In this document: positions 51,142-59,028 of the stretch, one piece after another
Position numbering within the stretch: position 1 is the first letter of the stretch
How the letters are laid out: each line of letters begins with the position of its first letter
Notes under the pieces: generated by a model
Databases searched by the model: none
The model's input: only the letters and a program-made list of their open reading frames with translations
What the model was told of the DNA's origin: nothing
Program-made: the position numbers and the translations under genes
Assembly: GCF_009193255.1 (NCBI RefSeq)
Contig: NZ_WACG01000001.1
Location: forward strand, 930,001 to 994,000
Length of the DNA stretch: 64,000 nucleotides
Source of the DNA: Arthrobacter koreensis
GTDB taxonomy: Bacteria > Actinomycetota > Actinomycetes > Actinomycetales > Micrococcaceae
Direction: 5' to 3'

Positions 51142-51205
51142 CCATCGAGATGGCAGAAACTGCTCTTTTGAGCCCTCAAACGGGCAGTTTCTGCCATCTC
51201 GATGG
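51142..51205. terminator. Long palindrome, member 2 of a three-element family
   Basis: Perfect 22-bp arms (51142-51163 and 51184-51205) contain GGCAGAAACTGC; the centre adds a near-paired TTTTGAG/CTCAAAC. It lies between the convergent reductase and LysE genes and can work in both directions. Confidence 0.75.
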
Positions 51206-51229
51206 GCGGTCCGGGCTGAGCAGACCGGT

Positions 51230-51958
51230 TCAGGCCAGCAGCAGGAGCCGCTCGCCGAGCAGGACCAGCGCCACGCACACCATCAGGATCCCGCTGGCCA
51301 GGGTGACTGCCCGGGCTGCTGCCGGGCGGGAGCGCAGCAGCCGCCGGGCGCCGAGGGCAACGAGTGTGTAGACGAGCACGGAGACACCAAAGTGGGACAG
51401 TCCCAGCACCAGCGACTGCAGCGGCAGTGCGAGCGCGGCGGCCGGGTCCACAAACTGCGGGATCAGTGCGAGATAGAGGAGCAGGGCTTTTGGATTGGTG
51501 CCGGAAGTTCCCAGCCCTTTCAGGAATTCCCGGCGCTCGACGGCGCGGCGGGAGCGTACCGGCGCGCGCACTGCCAGCGCCACAGATCCGCCGGAACCGG
51601 AACCGGTCTCCGCAGACGGTTCCGGCTGCCCTTCGGCCGCGGGCACCGGCGTCGTGATTCCGTCAGTGAACCCGGCACCGCGCCATGACCGCATGGTGGA
51701 GATGCCCAGCCACAGCAGGTAGGCGGCGCCGGCCAGCGTCAGGCCGGTGAGGAGGCCGGGCGAGGCCGCGATGAGTGCGGCGAGACCAGCAACGATCAGC
51801 GCGGTGTGGAAGAGGTAGCCGGTGCACAGTCCGGCTACCGAGGGGGTCACGCGCCGTGAGCGCAGGCCGGAGGAGATGCAGTACGCCCAGTCAGCGCCCG
51901 GGGTCATGGCCAGGGTGATCGAAACGGCCGCGAAACCCGCGAGCTGCGAAAAATCCAT
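51230..51958 (-). CDS. LysE-family amino-acid exporter
   Basis: The 242-residue membrane protein starts with the LysE signature (ITLAMTPGADWAYCISSGLRSRR, then GLCTGYLFHTALIVAG) and has about six helices, with a polar loop of about 50 residues in the middle rich in Gly/Ser/Glu, longer than usual. Relatives export lysine, arginine, homoserine or other amino acids. An Lrp/AsnC regulator is divergent at 52039, the typical control arrangement for amino-acid exporters. Confidence 0.9.
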   Translation of the reverse strand: MDFSQLAGFAAVSITLAMTPGADWAYCISSGLRSRRVTPSVAGLCTGYLFHTALIVAGLAALIAASPGLLTGLTLAGAAYLLWLGISTMRSWRGAGFTDGITTPVPAAEGQPEPSAETGSGSGGSVALAVRAPVRSRRAVERREFLKGLGTSGTNPKALLLYLALIPQFVDPAAALALPLQSLVLGLSHFGVSVLVYTLVALGARRLLRSRPAAARAVTLASGILMVCVALVLLGERLLLLA

Positions 51959-52038
51959 TCCTCAACCTTAGGAAAAACACGGCGCGAAGTGCTGACTGGA
52001 ATGTGCTGCCAAAACCACCCTTACAGTATGATTTTTGC

Positions 52039-52488
52039 GTGATTGACGCGATTGATCGGGAAATTTTGCGCCTGCTCCAAAATGACGGACGGATGAGTGC
52101 GACGGCGGTTGCCGCCCGGGTGGGACTGACGGTCGCCCCGTGCCATCGACGGATCAAGGAGCTTGAACGTGCCGGTGTCCTTACCGGCTACCGCGCCGTG
52201 GTTGATCCAGCCGCCGTGGGGCTGGGCTTCCAGACCCTGCTGTTCGTCACCCTGCGCGACCGTGCGCAGATGCTGGCTTTCGAGAAGGCTGTGGGCCTGC
52301 ACGAGCAGATTGTGAAGGCGGACCGTCTCTTCGGGGATCCCGATTTCCTGCTGAAGGTGATCGCGGCGGACCTCCCCGGCTACCAGCAGTTCTACGATGA
52401 CGTGCTGGTGAACCTGCCCGGGGTGGAAAAACTCACCAGCACCATCGTGATGAAAACCGTCAAAGAGGAGGCCGGCCTGCCGCTGTGA
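52039..52488 (+). CDS. Lrp/AsnC-family transcriptional regulator
   Basis: The 149-residue protein has an N-terminal helix-turn-helix (DAIDREILRLLQNDGRMSATAVAARVGLTVAPCHRRIKELERAGVLTGY) and a C-terminal RAM domain (ALHE-like GLHEQIVKADRLFGDPDFLLKVIA). The GTG at 52039 lies 6 bases after TATGAT (52027-52032), a near-ideal -10, so translation is leaderless. It should sense an amino acid and activate the LysE exporter divergently. Confidence 0.92.
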   Translation: MIDAIDREILRLLQNDGRMSATAVAARVGLTVAPCHRRIKELERAGVLTGYRAVVDPAAVGLGFQTLLFVTLRDRAQMLAFEKAVGLHEQIVKADRLFGDPDFLLKVIAADLPGYQQFYDDVLVNLPGVEKLTSTIVMKTVKEEAGLPL

Positions 52489-52525
52489 GGTGAGCGGCGC
52501 GAGGACGTCCCGTAAATTGGAACGC

Positions 52526-53194
52526 ATGCCAGTGCAGCAGGAGAACCTCACAGTCTCGGTTGGCGAGGGGACCGTCAGTGCCGTCTTCGCGCAGCCCGCC
52601 GGTGCCTGGGCGTCCATGGTGGTGGCGCATGGGGCCGGGTCCGGCATGGAGCATCCCTTCCTCACCGGCTTTACCGATGCGATGAACGACGGCGGCGTGG
52701 CTACCTGGCGGTTCAACTTTCCTTACCGGGAGGCCGGGAAGAAGTTCCCGGACCGTGCCCCGGCCGCGATCGCGGCATGGCGGGCGGTCATGTTCGCCGC
52801 GGAAGACAACGCCGACGGCGTACCCGTCTGGGCGTGCGGCAAATCGTTTGGCGGGCGGATGGCGTCCATGGCCGTGGCCGAGGGGATGCCGGCTGCCGGC
52901 CTGGTGTATCTCGGCTACCCGCTGCACCCGCCGGGCAAACCGGAAAAACTGCGCGACGAGCACCTTTACGGGCTTGCCCAGCCGATGCTGTTCCTCCAGG
53001 GAACCCGGGATCCGTTCGCCCTGCCCGGCGAGCTGGAACCGGTGGCCGCCAAGATCGGGCCGAACGCCGTCGTCGAGCGCATTGAGGGCGGCAATCACAT
53101 GTTCGAGGTGGCGGGGAACAAGCGGCCGCAGGACGTCATTGGCGCGTCCCTCGCCGGGCCGGTGCTGGAGTTCATGCGGCAGCATCTTCCCTAG
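52526..53194 (+). CDS. Alpha/beta hydrolase (KANL3/Tex30-like)
   Basis: The 222-residue protein has a compact alpha/beta-hydrolase fold: VVAHGAGSGMEHPF, WRFNFPYREAGKKFPD, nucleophile elbow CGKSFGGRMAS, LFLQGTRDPFA for the acid and IEGGNHMFE for the histidine. This pattern marks the KANL3/Tex30 group of unknown substrate. TAAATT (52513-52518) 7 bases before the ATG suggests a leaderless start, so it is separate from the Lrp gene. Confidence 0.88.
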   Translation: MPVQQENLTVSVGEGTVSAVFAQPAGAWASMVVAHGAGSGMEHPFLTGFTDAMNDGGVATWRFNFPYREAGKKFPDRAPAAIAAWRAVMFAAEDNADGVPVWACGKSFGGRMASMAVAEGMPAAGLVYLGYPLHPPGKPEKLRDEHLYGLAQPMLFLQGTRDPFALPGELEPVAAKIGPNAVVERIEGGNHMFEVAGNKRPQDVIGASLAGPVLEFMRQHLP

Positions 53195-53214
53195 TCAGAC
53201 GGTATTCTGCTGGG

Positions 53215-53931
53215 GTGAAAAAGACTCCTCAGGTTACCCCTCCGTCCCCGGGTTCCTTCCAGGTGCCCGAAGGGTGGGTCCTCTCCCCGCACCGCAATAC
53301 CAGCAGGTACGCCATGGAGGTGGCCTATGGCAGGCACGCCTGGCGCGGAATCTACCTGAACGACGGCGCCGGCAACGGTTATTTCGCGCCTGGCTGGAAC
53401 GGGGTACGGTTGGCGCGGAATATGCGTGTGGTCCAGCGCGTGGCCGGGACCCTGACCATTTTGTCCCTGCTTTTCTTCAGCGGCTGGACTGTGAAAACGG
53501 TACTCGACAATAAGGAGTACTACCGGTTCTCGGCAGAGGGCGTCCAGACCCAGGCCCTGGTGCAGTCGGTTTCGACGGAGACGTCCACCCGGCACCGAAA
53601 AAACACTGACAGGACCTACACGACCGATACAGCAGCGGTTGTCACCTATTCCGTGGGAGGGGATTCGTTCTCGGGGACCGTGGAGCACCGGTCCCACTCG
53701 AAAGACGGATATCCCGAACCTGAATGGCGGCCGGGGGAATCTGTTGAGCTGTATGCCGATCCTGCTGCTCCCGAAAAAATCGTGGTTCTCAGTCCGTATC
53801 TTGAAGAACGGACCAACCCCGTCAACGGCTCAACCTGGTTCCTGATGATCATGGGCCTGGGGCTATCCGCTGTTCCTGCCGTCATTTACTTCGTCTCCCG
53901 CAGCAGCCGGCGCAAGGCAGAAGCACTTTAG
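53215..53931 (+). CDS. DUF3592-type membrane protein
   Basis: The 238-residue protein has two membrane helices (VAGTLTILSLLFFSGWTV and STWFLMIMGLGLSAVPAVIYFVS) enclosing an extracytoplasmic beta-rich domain (TQALVQSVSTETSTRHR, TAAVVTYSVGGDSFSGTVEHRS, GESVELYADPAAPEKIVV), the plan of DUF3592 proteins. A GTG at 53215 lies 6 bases after TATTCT, so it is likely leaderless. The role is unknown. Confidence 0.78.
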   Translation: MKKTPQVTPPSPGSFQVPEGWVLSPHRNTSRYAMEVAYGRHAWRGIYLNDGAGNGYFAPGWNGVRLARNMRVVQRVAGTLTILSLLFFSGWTVKTVLDNKEYYRFSAEGVQTQALVQSVSTETSTRHRKNTDRTYTTDTAAVVTYSVGGDSFSGTVEHRSHSKDGYPEPEWRPGESVELYADPAAPEKIVVLSPYLEERTNPVNGSTWFLMIMGLGLSAVPAVIYFVSRSSRRKAEAL

Positions 53932-54069
53932 TCCGCTGCCGCCAGTGACGGGTGCCGGTTTTGACGGAAGTGCAGCGTCCTGCCACGATCAGTCTGGGTG
54001 TTCACCGTCGTCAGTGCCCGTCCGTTTTATGCGCCGCAGGGTCCTGCGGCCACCGTCCAGGAGGAACAT

Positions 54070-54765
54070 TTGTCGCCACATCCCGCCCTGCAGGCCGTTT
54101 TCTGGGACATGGACGGAACCCTGGTGGACACCGAGCCGTACTGGTTCGCCGCGGAGAAGGACCTGATGGCCCGGTTCGGGGTCAGCTGGAGCGACGAGCA
54201 GGCCATGGAACTGGTGGGCAATGCCCTTCCCGATTCGGCCCGCGCGCTGCAGCAGGCCGGCGCGGACCTGGGCATCCGGGAGATCCTCGACACCATGCTG
54301 GCCAGTGTGGTCAGCTCCGTGCAGAAAGAAATCCCGTGGCGTCCCGGAGCCCGCGAAATGCTCGCAGAACTCTATGCGGCCGGAATCCCGTGCGCCATGG
54401 TGACCATGAGCGAGTCCCTGCTCGCCCGGGTGATCGCGGACCAGCTGCCGGAGGGCACGTTCCGGTTCCTGGTAACCGGAGAGATGGTCGCCAACGGCAA
54501 GCCTGATCCGGAACCCTATCTGCTGGCGGCGAAGCTGATGGGCGAAGAAGTGGGCATGCCCCTGGAGCTGGACCGCATTGTGGCCGTGGAAGATTCCCTG
54601 CCCGGAGTCGCTTCCGCCAAGGCCTCCGGTGCCGTGACCGTTGCCGTGCCCAACGCCGTCGATGTGCCGGAACAGCCAGGGATCACCCGCTGGGAGACGC
54701 TGGCCGGCCGCGGTGTGGCGGACCTGCAGGCACTTGTTGCGGAGCGGGTTTCCGCCTCGGCCTAG
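54070..54765 (+). CDS. HAD-superfamily phosphatase/phosphoglucomutase-like
   Basis: The 231-residue protein has the HAD nucleophile motif FWDMDGTLVDTEPYW, motif II VTMSES, and motifs III/IV (NGKPDPEPYLLAAKLM, VAVEDSLPGVASAKASGA). A helical cap between motifs I and II is of the beta-phosphoglucomutase type. I chose the TTG at 54070, preceded by AGGAGG at 54059-54064 with 5-base spacing; a GTG at 53998 would add 24 residues before the fold without a ribosome site. It probably dephosphorylates a sugar phosphate or similar metabolite. Confidence 0.88.
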   Translation: MSPHPALQAVFWDMDGTLVDTEPYWFAAEKDLMARFGVSWSDEQAMELVGNALPDSARALQQAGADLGIREILDTMLASVVSSVQKEIPWRPGAREMLAELYAAGIPCAMVTMSESLLARVIADQLPEGTFRFLVTGEMVANGKPDPEPYLLAAKLMGEEVGMPLELDRIVAVEDSLPGVASAKASGAVTVAVPNAVDVPEQPGITRWETLAGRGVADLQALVAERVSASA

Positions 54766-54775
54766 CCGCCTACCC

Positions 54776-55141
54776 CTAGTCCTGCTCAAACGGCGTGTGC
54801 TGGTGGACAGCGAGCTTCCACTCGCCGTTTTCCCGGGCATACACGCTGGTGAGCAGTGCTGTGTAGGGAGTACCGTCCCGGTCGGCACGCACCTTATAGG
54901 TGAGCACACCGACGTCGTCCGCCAAGTAGTCCTCCCGCGGTTCGAGGATTTCGAAGGCGGTCCAGGGCGGACCGCCCATCGACTCGATGATCTGCTGCCG
55001 GTCCATAATCCGCAGCCCGTTGGTCAGCAGGACCACGGGTTGGCTCGACAGCACATTGGAGTAGAACGCCGTCGCCTCCCCCGGTCCGGTGGACAGCGCA
55101 TGCCAGCCGGCGGTTTCGATTTCCACGAGTTCGTTTTCCAT
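54776..55141 (-). CDS. NTF2-like protein (DUF4440-type)
   Basis: The 121-residue protein is a small single-domain NTF2-like fold: LVEIETAGWHALSTGPGEATAFYSNVL, LLTNGLRIMDRQQIIESM and a final WKLAVHQHTPFEQD, typical of DUF4440 and SnoaL-like proteins. It converges with the HAD gene, ending 10 bases from it. It may be a small enzyme or a binding protein; sequence gives no more. Confidence 0.82.
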   Translation of the reverse strand: MENELVEIETAGWHALSTGPGEATAFYSNVLSSQPVVLLTNGLRIMDRQQIIESMGGPPWTAFEILEPREDYLADDVGVLTYKVRADRDGTPYTALLTSVYARENGEWKLAVHQHTPFEQD

Positions 55142-55216
55142 GGTCCGGCACTCTAGCCCCGGTCAGCGGACGGAAAAAGTACCGTCCGGAATATCCGGGG
55201 CAATACATGCGCTGGC

Positions 55217-56242
55217 ATGAATGTGAAGAAGATTGGATTCCTTTCCTTTGGCCACTATCAGGACGTCCCCGGTTCGCTGACGCCCACGGCAGGCGATGCC
55301 CTGCTGCAGGCCATCGAACTCGCGGTTGCTGCCGAGGAGGTGGGTGCTGACGGAGCGTTCGTGCGGGTGCACCACTTCGCTCCGCAGCAGGCGTCCCCGT
55401 TCCCGCTGCTCGCCGCCATGGCAGCACGCACATCGCGGATCGACCTGGGCACCGGCGTCATTGACATGAGGTACGAAAACCCGCTGTACATGGCCGAAGA
55501 AGCCGCCGCGACTGACCTGATCAGCGGCGGCAGGCTGCAGCTTGGGATTAGCCGGGGATCCCCCGAGCCCGCGCTGCGTGGCGCGGAGTCATTCGGCTAT
55601 GTTCCCGGCGAGGGACAGAACGACGCCGATATGGCCCGCCAGCACACCGAAATCTTCCGTGCCGCCATCACCGGCCGCGGCATGGCACCGGCCAACCCGC
55701 AGATGACCGGGCACGCCGGCCTGCTGCCCATCGAGCCGCAGTCTCCCGGGCTGAGCGACCGCATCTGGTGGGGTTCGGGAACCCGGGCAACCGCGAAGTG
55801 GACAGGCGAGCAGGGCATGAACCTGATGAGCTCCACCCTGCTCACGGAGGACACCGGCGTTCCTTTCGATGAACTGCAGGCCGAGCAGATCCACGCCTAC
55901 CACGAGGCCTGGAAAGCCGCAGGGCACCCCGGGCAGGGCAAAGTTTCCGTCAGCCGCAGCGTTATCCCGCTGGTCAGCGAACAGGACCGGCGCTACTTCG
56001 GGCTCCGTGCACAGGCTGAAGCGAAGGACCAGGTGGGCCGGCTCGAAGGCGGGCTGGCGCGGTTCGGTCGCAGCTTTGTGGGCGAACCGGACGTCATCGC
56101 CAAGGAACTGGCCGACGACGCCGCCGTCCAGCTGGCAGACACCGTGCTGGTCACGGTGCCCAACCAGCTCGGGGTCGACTACAACGCGGCACTGCTGGAG
56201 AACATCGTCAAGCTCGTGGCACCCGACGCCGGCTGGCGGTAA
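55217..56242 (+). CDS. LLM-class flavin-dependent oxidoreductase (luciferase-like)
   Basis: The 341-residue protein follows the bacterial luciferase-like barrel: EEVGADGAFVRVHHFAPQQASPFPLLAAMAARTSRIDLGTGVIDMRYENPLYMAEEAAATDLISGGRLQLGISRG. It should use FMNH2 or F420. It is shorter than the NtaA-type enzyme of the island and belongs to another branch. It stands alone with its own promoter-like ATACAT 8 bases before the ATG. The nearby flavin reductase gene at 58194 could supply reduced flavin. Confidence 0.9.
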   Translation: MNVKKIGFLSFGHYQDVPGSLTPTAGDALLQAIELAVAAEEVGADGAFVRVHHFAPQQASPFPLLAAMAARTSRIDLGTGVIDMRYENPLYMAEEAAATDLISGGRLQLGISRGSPEPALRGAESFGYVPGEGQNDADMARQHTEIFRAAITGRGMAPANPQMTGHAGLLPIEPQSPGLSDRIWWGSGTRATAKWTGEQGMNLMSSTLLTEDTGVPFDELQAEQIHAYHEAWKAAGHPGQGKVSVSRSVIPLVSEQDRRYFGLRAQAEAKDQVGRLEGGLARFGRSFVGEPDVIAKELADDAAVQLADTVLVTVPNQLGVDYNAALLENIVKLVAPDAGWR

Positions 56243-56288
56243 GGCATGCAGGCCTCCTGCAGGGAACCCCAGCGGTAGGATCAGGCAC

Positions 56289-56789
56289 ATGAAGAAAGGA
56301 AATGGCCAGGTGGTCCTGCGAGCCTGCCGCGGTGAGGCGGAGTACCCGGCGCTCGTTGACATCTGGCGCAGCGCAGTCCGTGCTACCCATGATTTCCTCG
56401 ACGGATCCGACTTCACCCGGATCGAATCCCGTCTCGCTTCCGACTACTTTCCGGCCGTAACCCTCACGGTCGCGGAGAAGGACGGGAAGCCGGTCGGGTT
56501 CGCCGGCGTCCACGGCGACTCGCTGGAGATGCTCTTCGTCTCCGATGCAGTGCGTGGGCAGGGCATCGGCACCGCTCTCCTCTCCGGGGTCATTGCCCAT
56601 CAGGGGGTTTCCAAGGTTGACGTGAACGAGCAGAACCACGGGGCCTACGGCTTCTACGTCAGTCGAGGCTTCGTCCGAGTGGGGCGCAGCGAGCTCGACG
56701 CGGACTCTCGACCGTCCGACCCTTCACATGGAGCTGTCGACGAACCGCTGAGTGGGCGGCGCCTGGCCGCCAGAAGCGGCGTCTTATAA
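56289..56789 (+). CDS. GNAT N-acetyltransferase with frameshifted C-terminus
   Basis: The 166-residue protein is a GNAT enzyme: acetyl-CoA loop VRGQGIGTALLSG, VDVNEQNHGAYGFYVSRGF and a preceding beta strand LEMLFVSD. Members close to this end in a strand reading LHMEL. Here the frame diverges after DADSRP; LHMELSTNR followed by a stop (56749-56751) lies in the next frame, so a loss of two bases or gain of one near 56715-56722 has replaced the tail with about 20 unrelated residues. TAGGAT 7 bases before the ATG suggests a leaderless start. It may still fold. Confidence 0.82.
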   Translation: MKKGNGQVVLRACRGEAEYPALVDIWRSAVRATHDFLDGSDFTRIESRLASDYFPAVTLTVAEKDGKPVGFAGVHGDSLEMLFVSDAVRGQGIGTALLSGVIAHQGVSKVDVNEQNHGAYGFYVSRGFVRVGRSELDADSRPSDPSHGAVDEPLSGRRLAARSGVL

Positions 56790-56821
56790 CGCCCGACGCC
56801 GGATGGCAGCAGTCCGCCTGC

Positions 56822-57295
56822 TCACCCGGCGGTGCCCGTGATGGCGGCGGCGATCACCGCACCGGCGCCGTCCTGGACCTGACCGTTGAGGCGCAGCGCG
56901 TTGACCCGTTCGAGCGGCTCGTTCAGCGGCGCCGTGCGCGGTTCGCCGTCGCAGGCCAGGGTCATGACGTCCAAGCCGGTCCAGGACGACCCTGTACGGA
57001 CGCTTGCACCAAAGCTGGCTTCGCCGCCGCCGAAACAGGCCACGTTAATGCCCTCGATGCGGGCGTCCGACTCATAATCCAGCGTTATGCCTTCATCAGG
57101 CAGGGGAACTGCGTCGTGCTGCAGTGCGAGAAAGCTGCCCGCACCGAGGAAGTTCGCACTCGCCGCCTCGCTTTCCACAAAGGCGTCCGCCTGCGCCTGG
57201 GCTGCCTGCAATTCAGGTTCCGGAAGCGAACTGCAGGACGCCAGCGCCGTCGAAAGCACCACTGGAAGAACAAGAAGGTATCGGCGTCGGCGCAT
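56822..57295 (-). CDS. Lipoprotein of unknown function
   Basis: The 157-residue product has a basic start (RRRRY), hydrophobic segment and lipobox LASC (Cys 21). The mature part is acidic with two further cysteines (NVACFGGGEASFG and TLACDGEPR), perhaps a disulfide. AGCCTA at 57303-57308 read on the minus strand is a -10-like TAGGCT 7 bases before the ATG, so it is likely leaderless. I do not recognise a family. The much longer upstream frame is not supported. Confidence 0.72.
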   Translation of the reverse strand: MRRRRYLLVLPVVLSTALASCSSLPEPELQAAQAQADAFVESEAASANFLGAGSFLALQHDAVPLPDEGITLDYESDARIEGINVACFGGGEASFGASVRTGSSWTGLDVMTLACDGEPRTAPLNEPLERVNALRLNGQVQDGAGAVIAAAITGTAG

Positions 57296-57352
57296 GGCAG
57301 GGAGCCTACACTGCCATGCCCGAAGGTGCCCGACGGCACTTCCTCCGAATCC

Positions 57353-57404
57353 ACATTGCAGAAACTGCCCGTTTGAAGGCTCAAACGGGCAGTTTCTGCA
57401 ATGT
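57353..57404. terminator. Long palindrome, member 3 of a three-element family
   Basis: Perfect 24-bp arms (57353-57376 and 57381-57404) with a 4-base loop AGGC contain GCAGAAACTGCCCGTTTGA. The inner part is shared with the element at 51142-51205. It ends 16 bases before the end of the leftward membrane gene at 57421. Confidence 0.8.
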
Positions 57405-57420
57405 CGGGGAAGGGAGCCGG

Positions 57421-57720
57421 TTACTTCCGGCGGCCGAACACCAGGGACGCCAAAGCGGTCGCTGCCGTGACGGTGTAGACCGAGGGCCAGGCGCCGAGCT
57501 TCTTGGCCAGCGGGTGGGAGAGGCCGAAGGCCGCCACGTAGGTGGAGGTGAGCGCGACGGCGGTGCCCGTGCCGGCGTCGCGCTTCCACAGGGCGAAGGC
57601 TGCGGCACCTGCAGCGGCCAGAACCGCGCCGCCGAGCTGCCGGTTGCCGGTGTCGCGGGCAGTCTTGAAGCCGCCGATCAGGCCGGCGGAAGTGATGAGC
57701 GGGGTCAGCAGGGATGCCAC
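57421..57720 (-). CDS. Small four-helix membrane protein
   Basis: The 99-residue protein has about four short hydrophobic stretches (ASLLTPLITSAGLIGGF, LGGAVLAAAGAAAFAL, GTAVALTSTYVAAFGLS and SVYTVTAATALASLVFG) and a basic end. The start is a GTG at 57720 with AAAGGAG 6 bases upstream, an ideal site. It resembles small DUF4267-like membrane proteins, but this is a loose match. It ends next to the long palindrome. Confidence 0.65.
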   Translation of the reverse strand: MASLLTPLITSAGLIGGFKTARDTGNRQLGGAVLAAAGAAAFALWKRDAGTGTAVALTSTYVAAFGLSHPLAKKLGAWPSVYTVTAATALASLVFGRRK

Positions 57721-57874
57721 GGTGTTCTCCTTTGGATCGACTGCCTCCAGCCTAACCCCGCCTTTCGGAAGGACTGGGCCAGAGCCTCTCGGCACTCAAG
57801 TCCGCCGTCGATCCGCAGAACCTGTTCCGGCGCAACCACAACATCGCGCCCTCCGCGCCTGAGCCCCCAAGCGT

Positions 57875-58102
57875 TCAGCGCCAGTAGTTGTTGGCCGCAG
57901 CGATGGTGGCGAACTCAATGGCCACCACGTGCGACGACGCGATGAGCTCCTCGGGGTCCGTCGTGTAGACGTCGCGTCCGGCCCGGAGTACGTTCTCATC
58001 CGGCTGGATCGCATAAATGCTGTGCAGTGCCAGTTCCAGGGCCAGCTTGCGGCCCTCCTCCGGCGTCGCGGTCACAAGGGAGTTACCCGGAATGAGTTCC
58101 AT
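57875..58102 (-). CDS. 75-residue hypothetical protein
   Basis: The product is mixed helix and strand with no clear motif: ATPEEGRKLALELALHSIYAIQPDENVLRAGRDVYTTDPEELIASSHVVAIEF. No hydrophobic helix long enough for a membrane is present. CAGGTG lies 5 bases before the ATG at 58102. It is divergent from the flavin reductase gene at 58194. I do not recognise a family; the codon pattern and regular amino-acid content suggest it is real. Confidence 0.55.
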   Translation of the reverse strand: MELIPGNSLVTATPEEGRKLALELALHSIYAIQPDENVLRAGRDVYTTDPEELIASSHVVAIEFATIAAANNYWR

Positions 58103-58193
58103 GCTGCACCTGGTTTCGTGTAGGTCGGTCACAAACCCCATTCCAACGATTCCAGCCCGTCCCGCTTTTGGGAACGCCGCTAAGCTCAACACC

Positions 58194-58814
58194 ATGAGAA
58201 CGGACTTCGATCCCGCCGAAATGGGCGGCCGCAGCTTCTACCGCCTGCTTACCTCCGTGGTGGTCCCCCGCCCCATCGCCTGGGTTTCCTCCGTATCCGC
58301 GGCGGGAGTGGAGAACCTCGCCCCGCACTCCTTCTTCACCATCGCCTCGGTCAATCCGCCGGTGGTCTCCTTCACTTCCGTGGGCGAAAAGGACTCGCTG
58401 CGCAACATCCGGGAGACGGGCGAGTTCGTCATCAGCCTGACGCCCGAGGACATGTTCGAAGCCGTCAACGCCACCGGCACCGGTTTCGCCGCCGAGGTCA
58501 GCGAGTTCGACGCCGCCGGCATCGCCGCCGAGCCCAGCGCCACCGTCCGGCCGCCTCGGGTCGCCGGCTCCCCCGTGGCCCTGGAATGCAGGCTGCGTGA
58601 GATCCACCCGGTGGGCGACTGCTTTGTTGTCTACGGCGAAATCCTCCGGGCGGCAGTGCGTTCGGACACGCTCGACGCCGATTCACATCCGCGGATCGAA
58701 GCGCTGCGCCCGCTGTCCCGGCTGGGCCTGAACGAATGGGGAACAGTTGGCGGCGTCCGGGAAATCACGCGGATTCCTGCCGATGAATGGCCCGGACACT
58801 ACGGCGGGAACTAA
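58194..58814 (+). CDS. Flavin reductase-like FMN-binding protein
   Basis: The 206-residue protein belongs to the flavin reductase/DIM6-NTAB domain group: FYRLLTSVVVPRPIAWVSSVSAAGVENLAPHSFFTIASVNPPVVSFTSVG and TGEFVISL. PRPIAWVS marks the branch with stand-alone FMN-binding proteins. TAAGCT 7 bases before the ATG suggests a leaderless message. It may reduce FMN for the luciferase-like enzyme 3 kb upstream, or act alone on a quinone or nitro compound. Confidence 0.88.
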   Translation: MRTDFDPAEMGGRSFYRLLTSVVVPRPIAWVSSVSAAGVENLAPHSFFTIASVNPPVVSFTSVGEKDSLRNIRETGEFVISLTPEDMFEAVNATGTGFAAEVSEFDAAGIAAEPSATVRPPRVAGSPVALECRLREIHPVGDCFVVYGEILRAAVRSDTLDADSHPRIEALRPLSRLGLNEWGTVGGVREITRIPADEWPGHYGGN

Positions 58815-58855
58815 CCGCCGCGGAGCCCCGTGAAAGAGGCAAGCGAGACTCCAGG

Positions 58856-58878
58856 GGCGCGTTTTTTCCCCACGCGCC
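58856..58878 (+). terminator. Hairpin between flavin reductase and BCCT genes
   Basis: GGCGCGT (58856-58862) pairs with ACGCGCC (58872-58878) around a T/C-rich loop. It stands 41 bases after the reductase stop. No clear riboswitch fold was seen in the rest of this 214-base gap. Confidence 0.45.
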
Positions 58879-59028
58879 GAATCTCTTCCTCCCAGTCACT
58901 TTGTGCTACCAGTTTCAACACCCGGCGGTATCTCAGTACGCTTATAGACGGTGCAAGTCGCCGCAGCAAGAGCATCCGCCAGAAAAAGTCTGAAGTGCTT
59001 GACAAAAGCGCAGGAGGAGAAACTGGGA

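Noticed and set aside
55869-56288. A longer GNAT protein reaching back into the luciferase-like gene
   Set aside because: The extension is a shadow of the upstream gene; the ATG at 56289 follows a -10-like TAGGAT and starts the GNAT fold.
58815-59028. A possible riboswitch before the BCCT transporter
   Set aside because: The gap has one small hairpin and a strong ribosome site but no conserved riboswitch core that I recognise.
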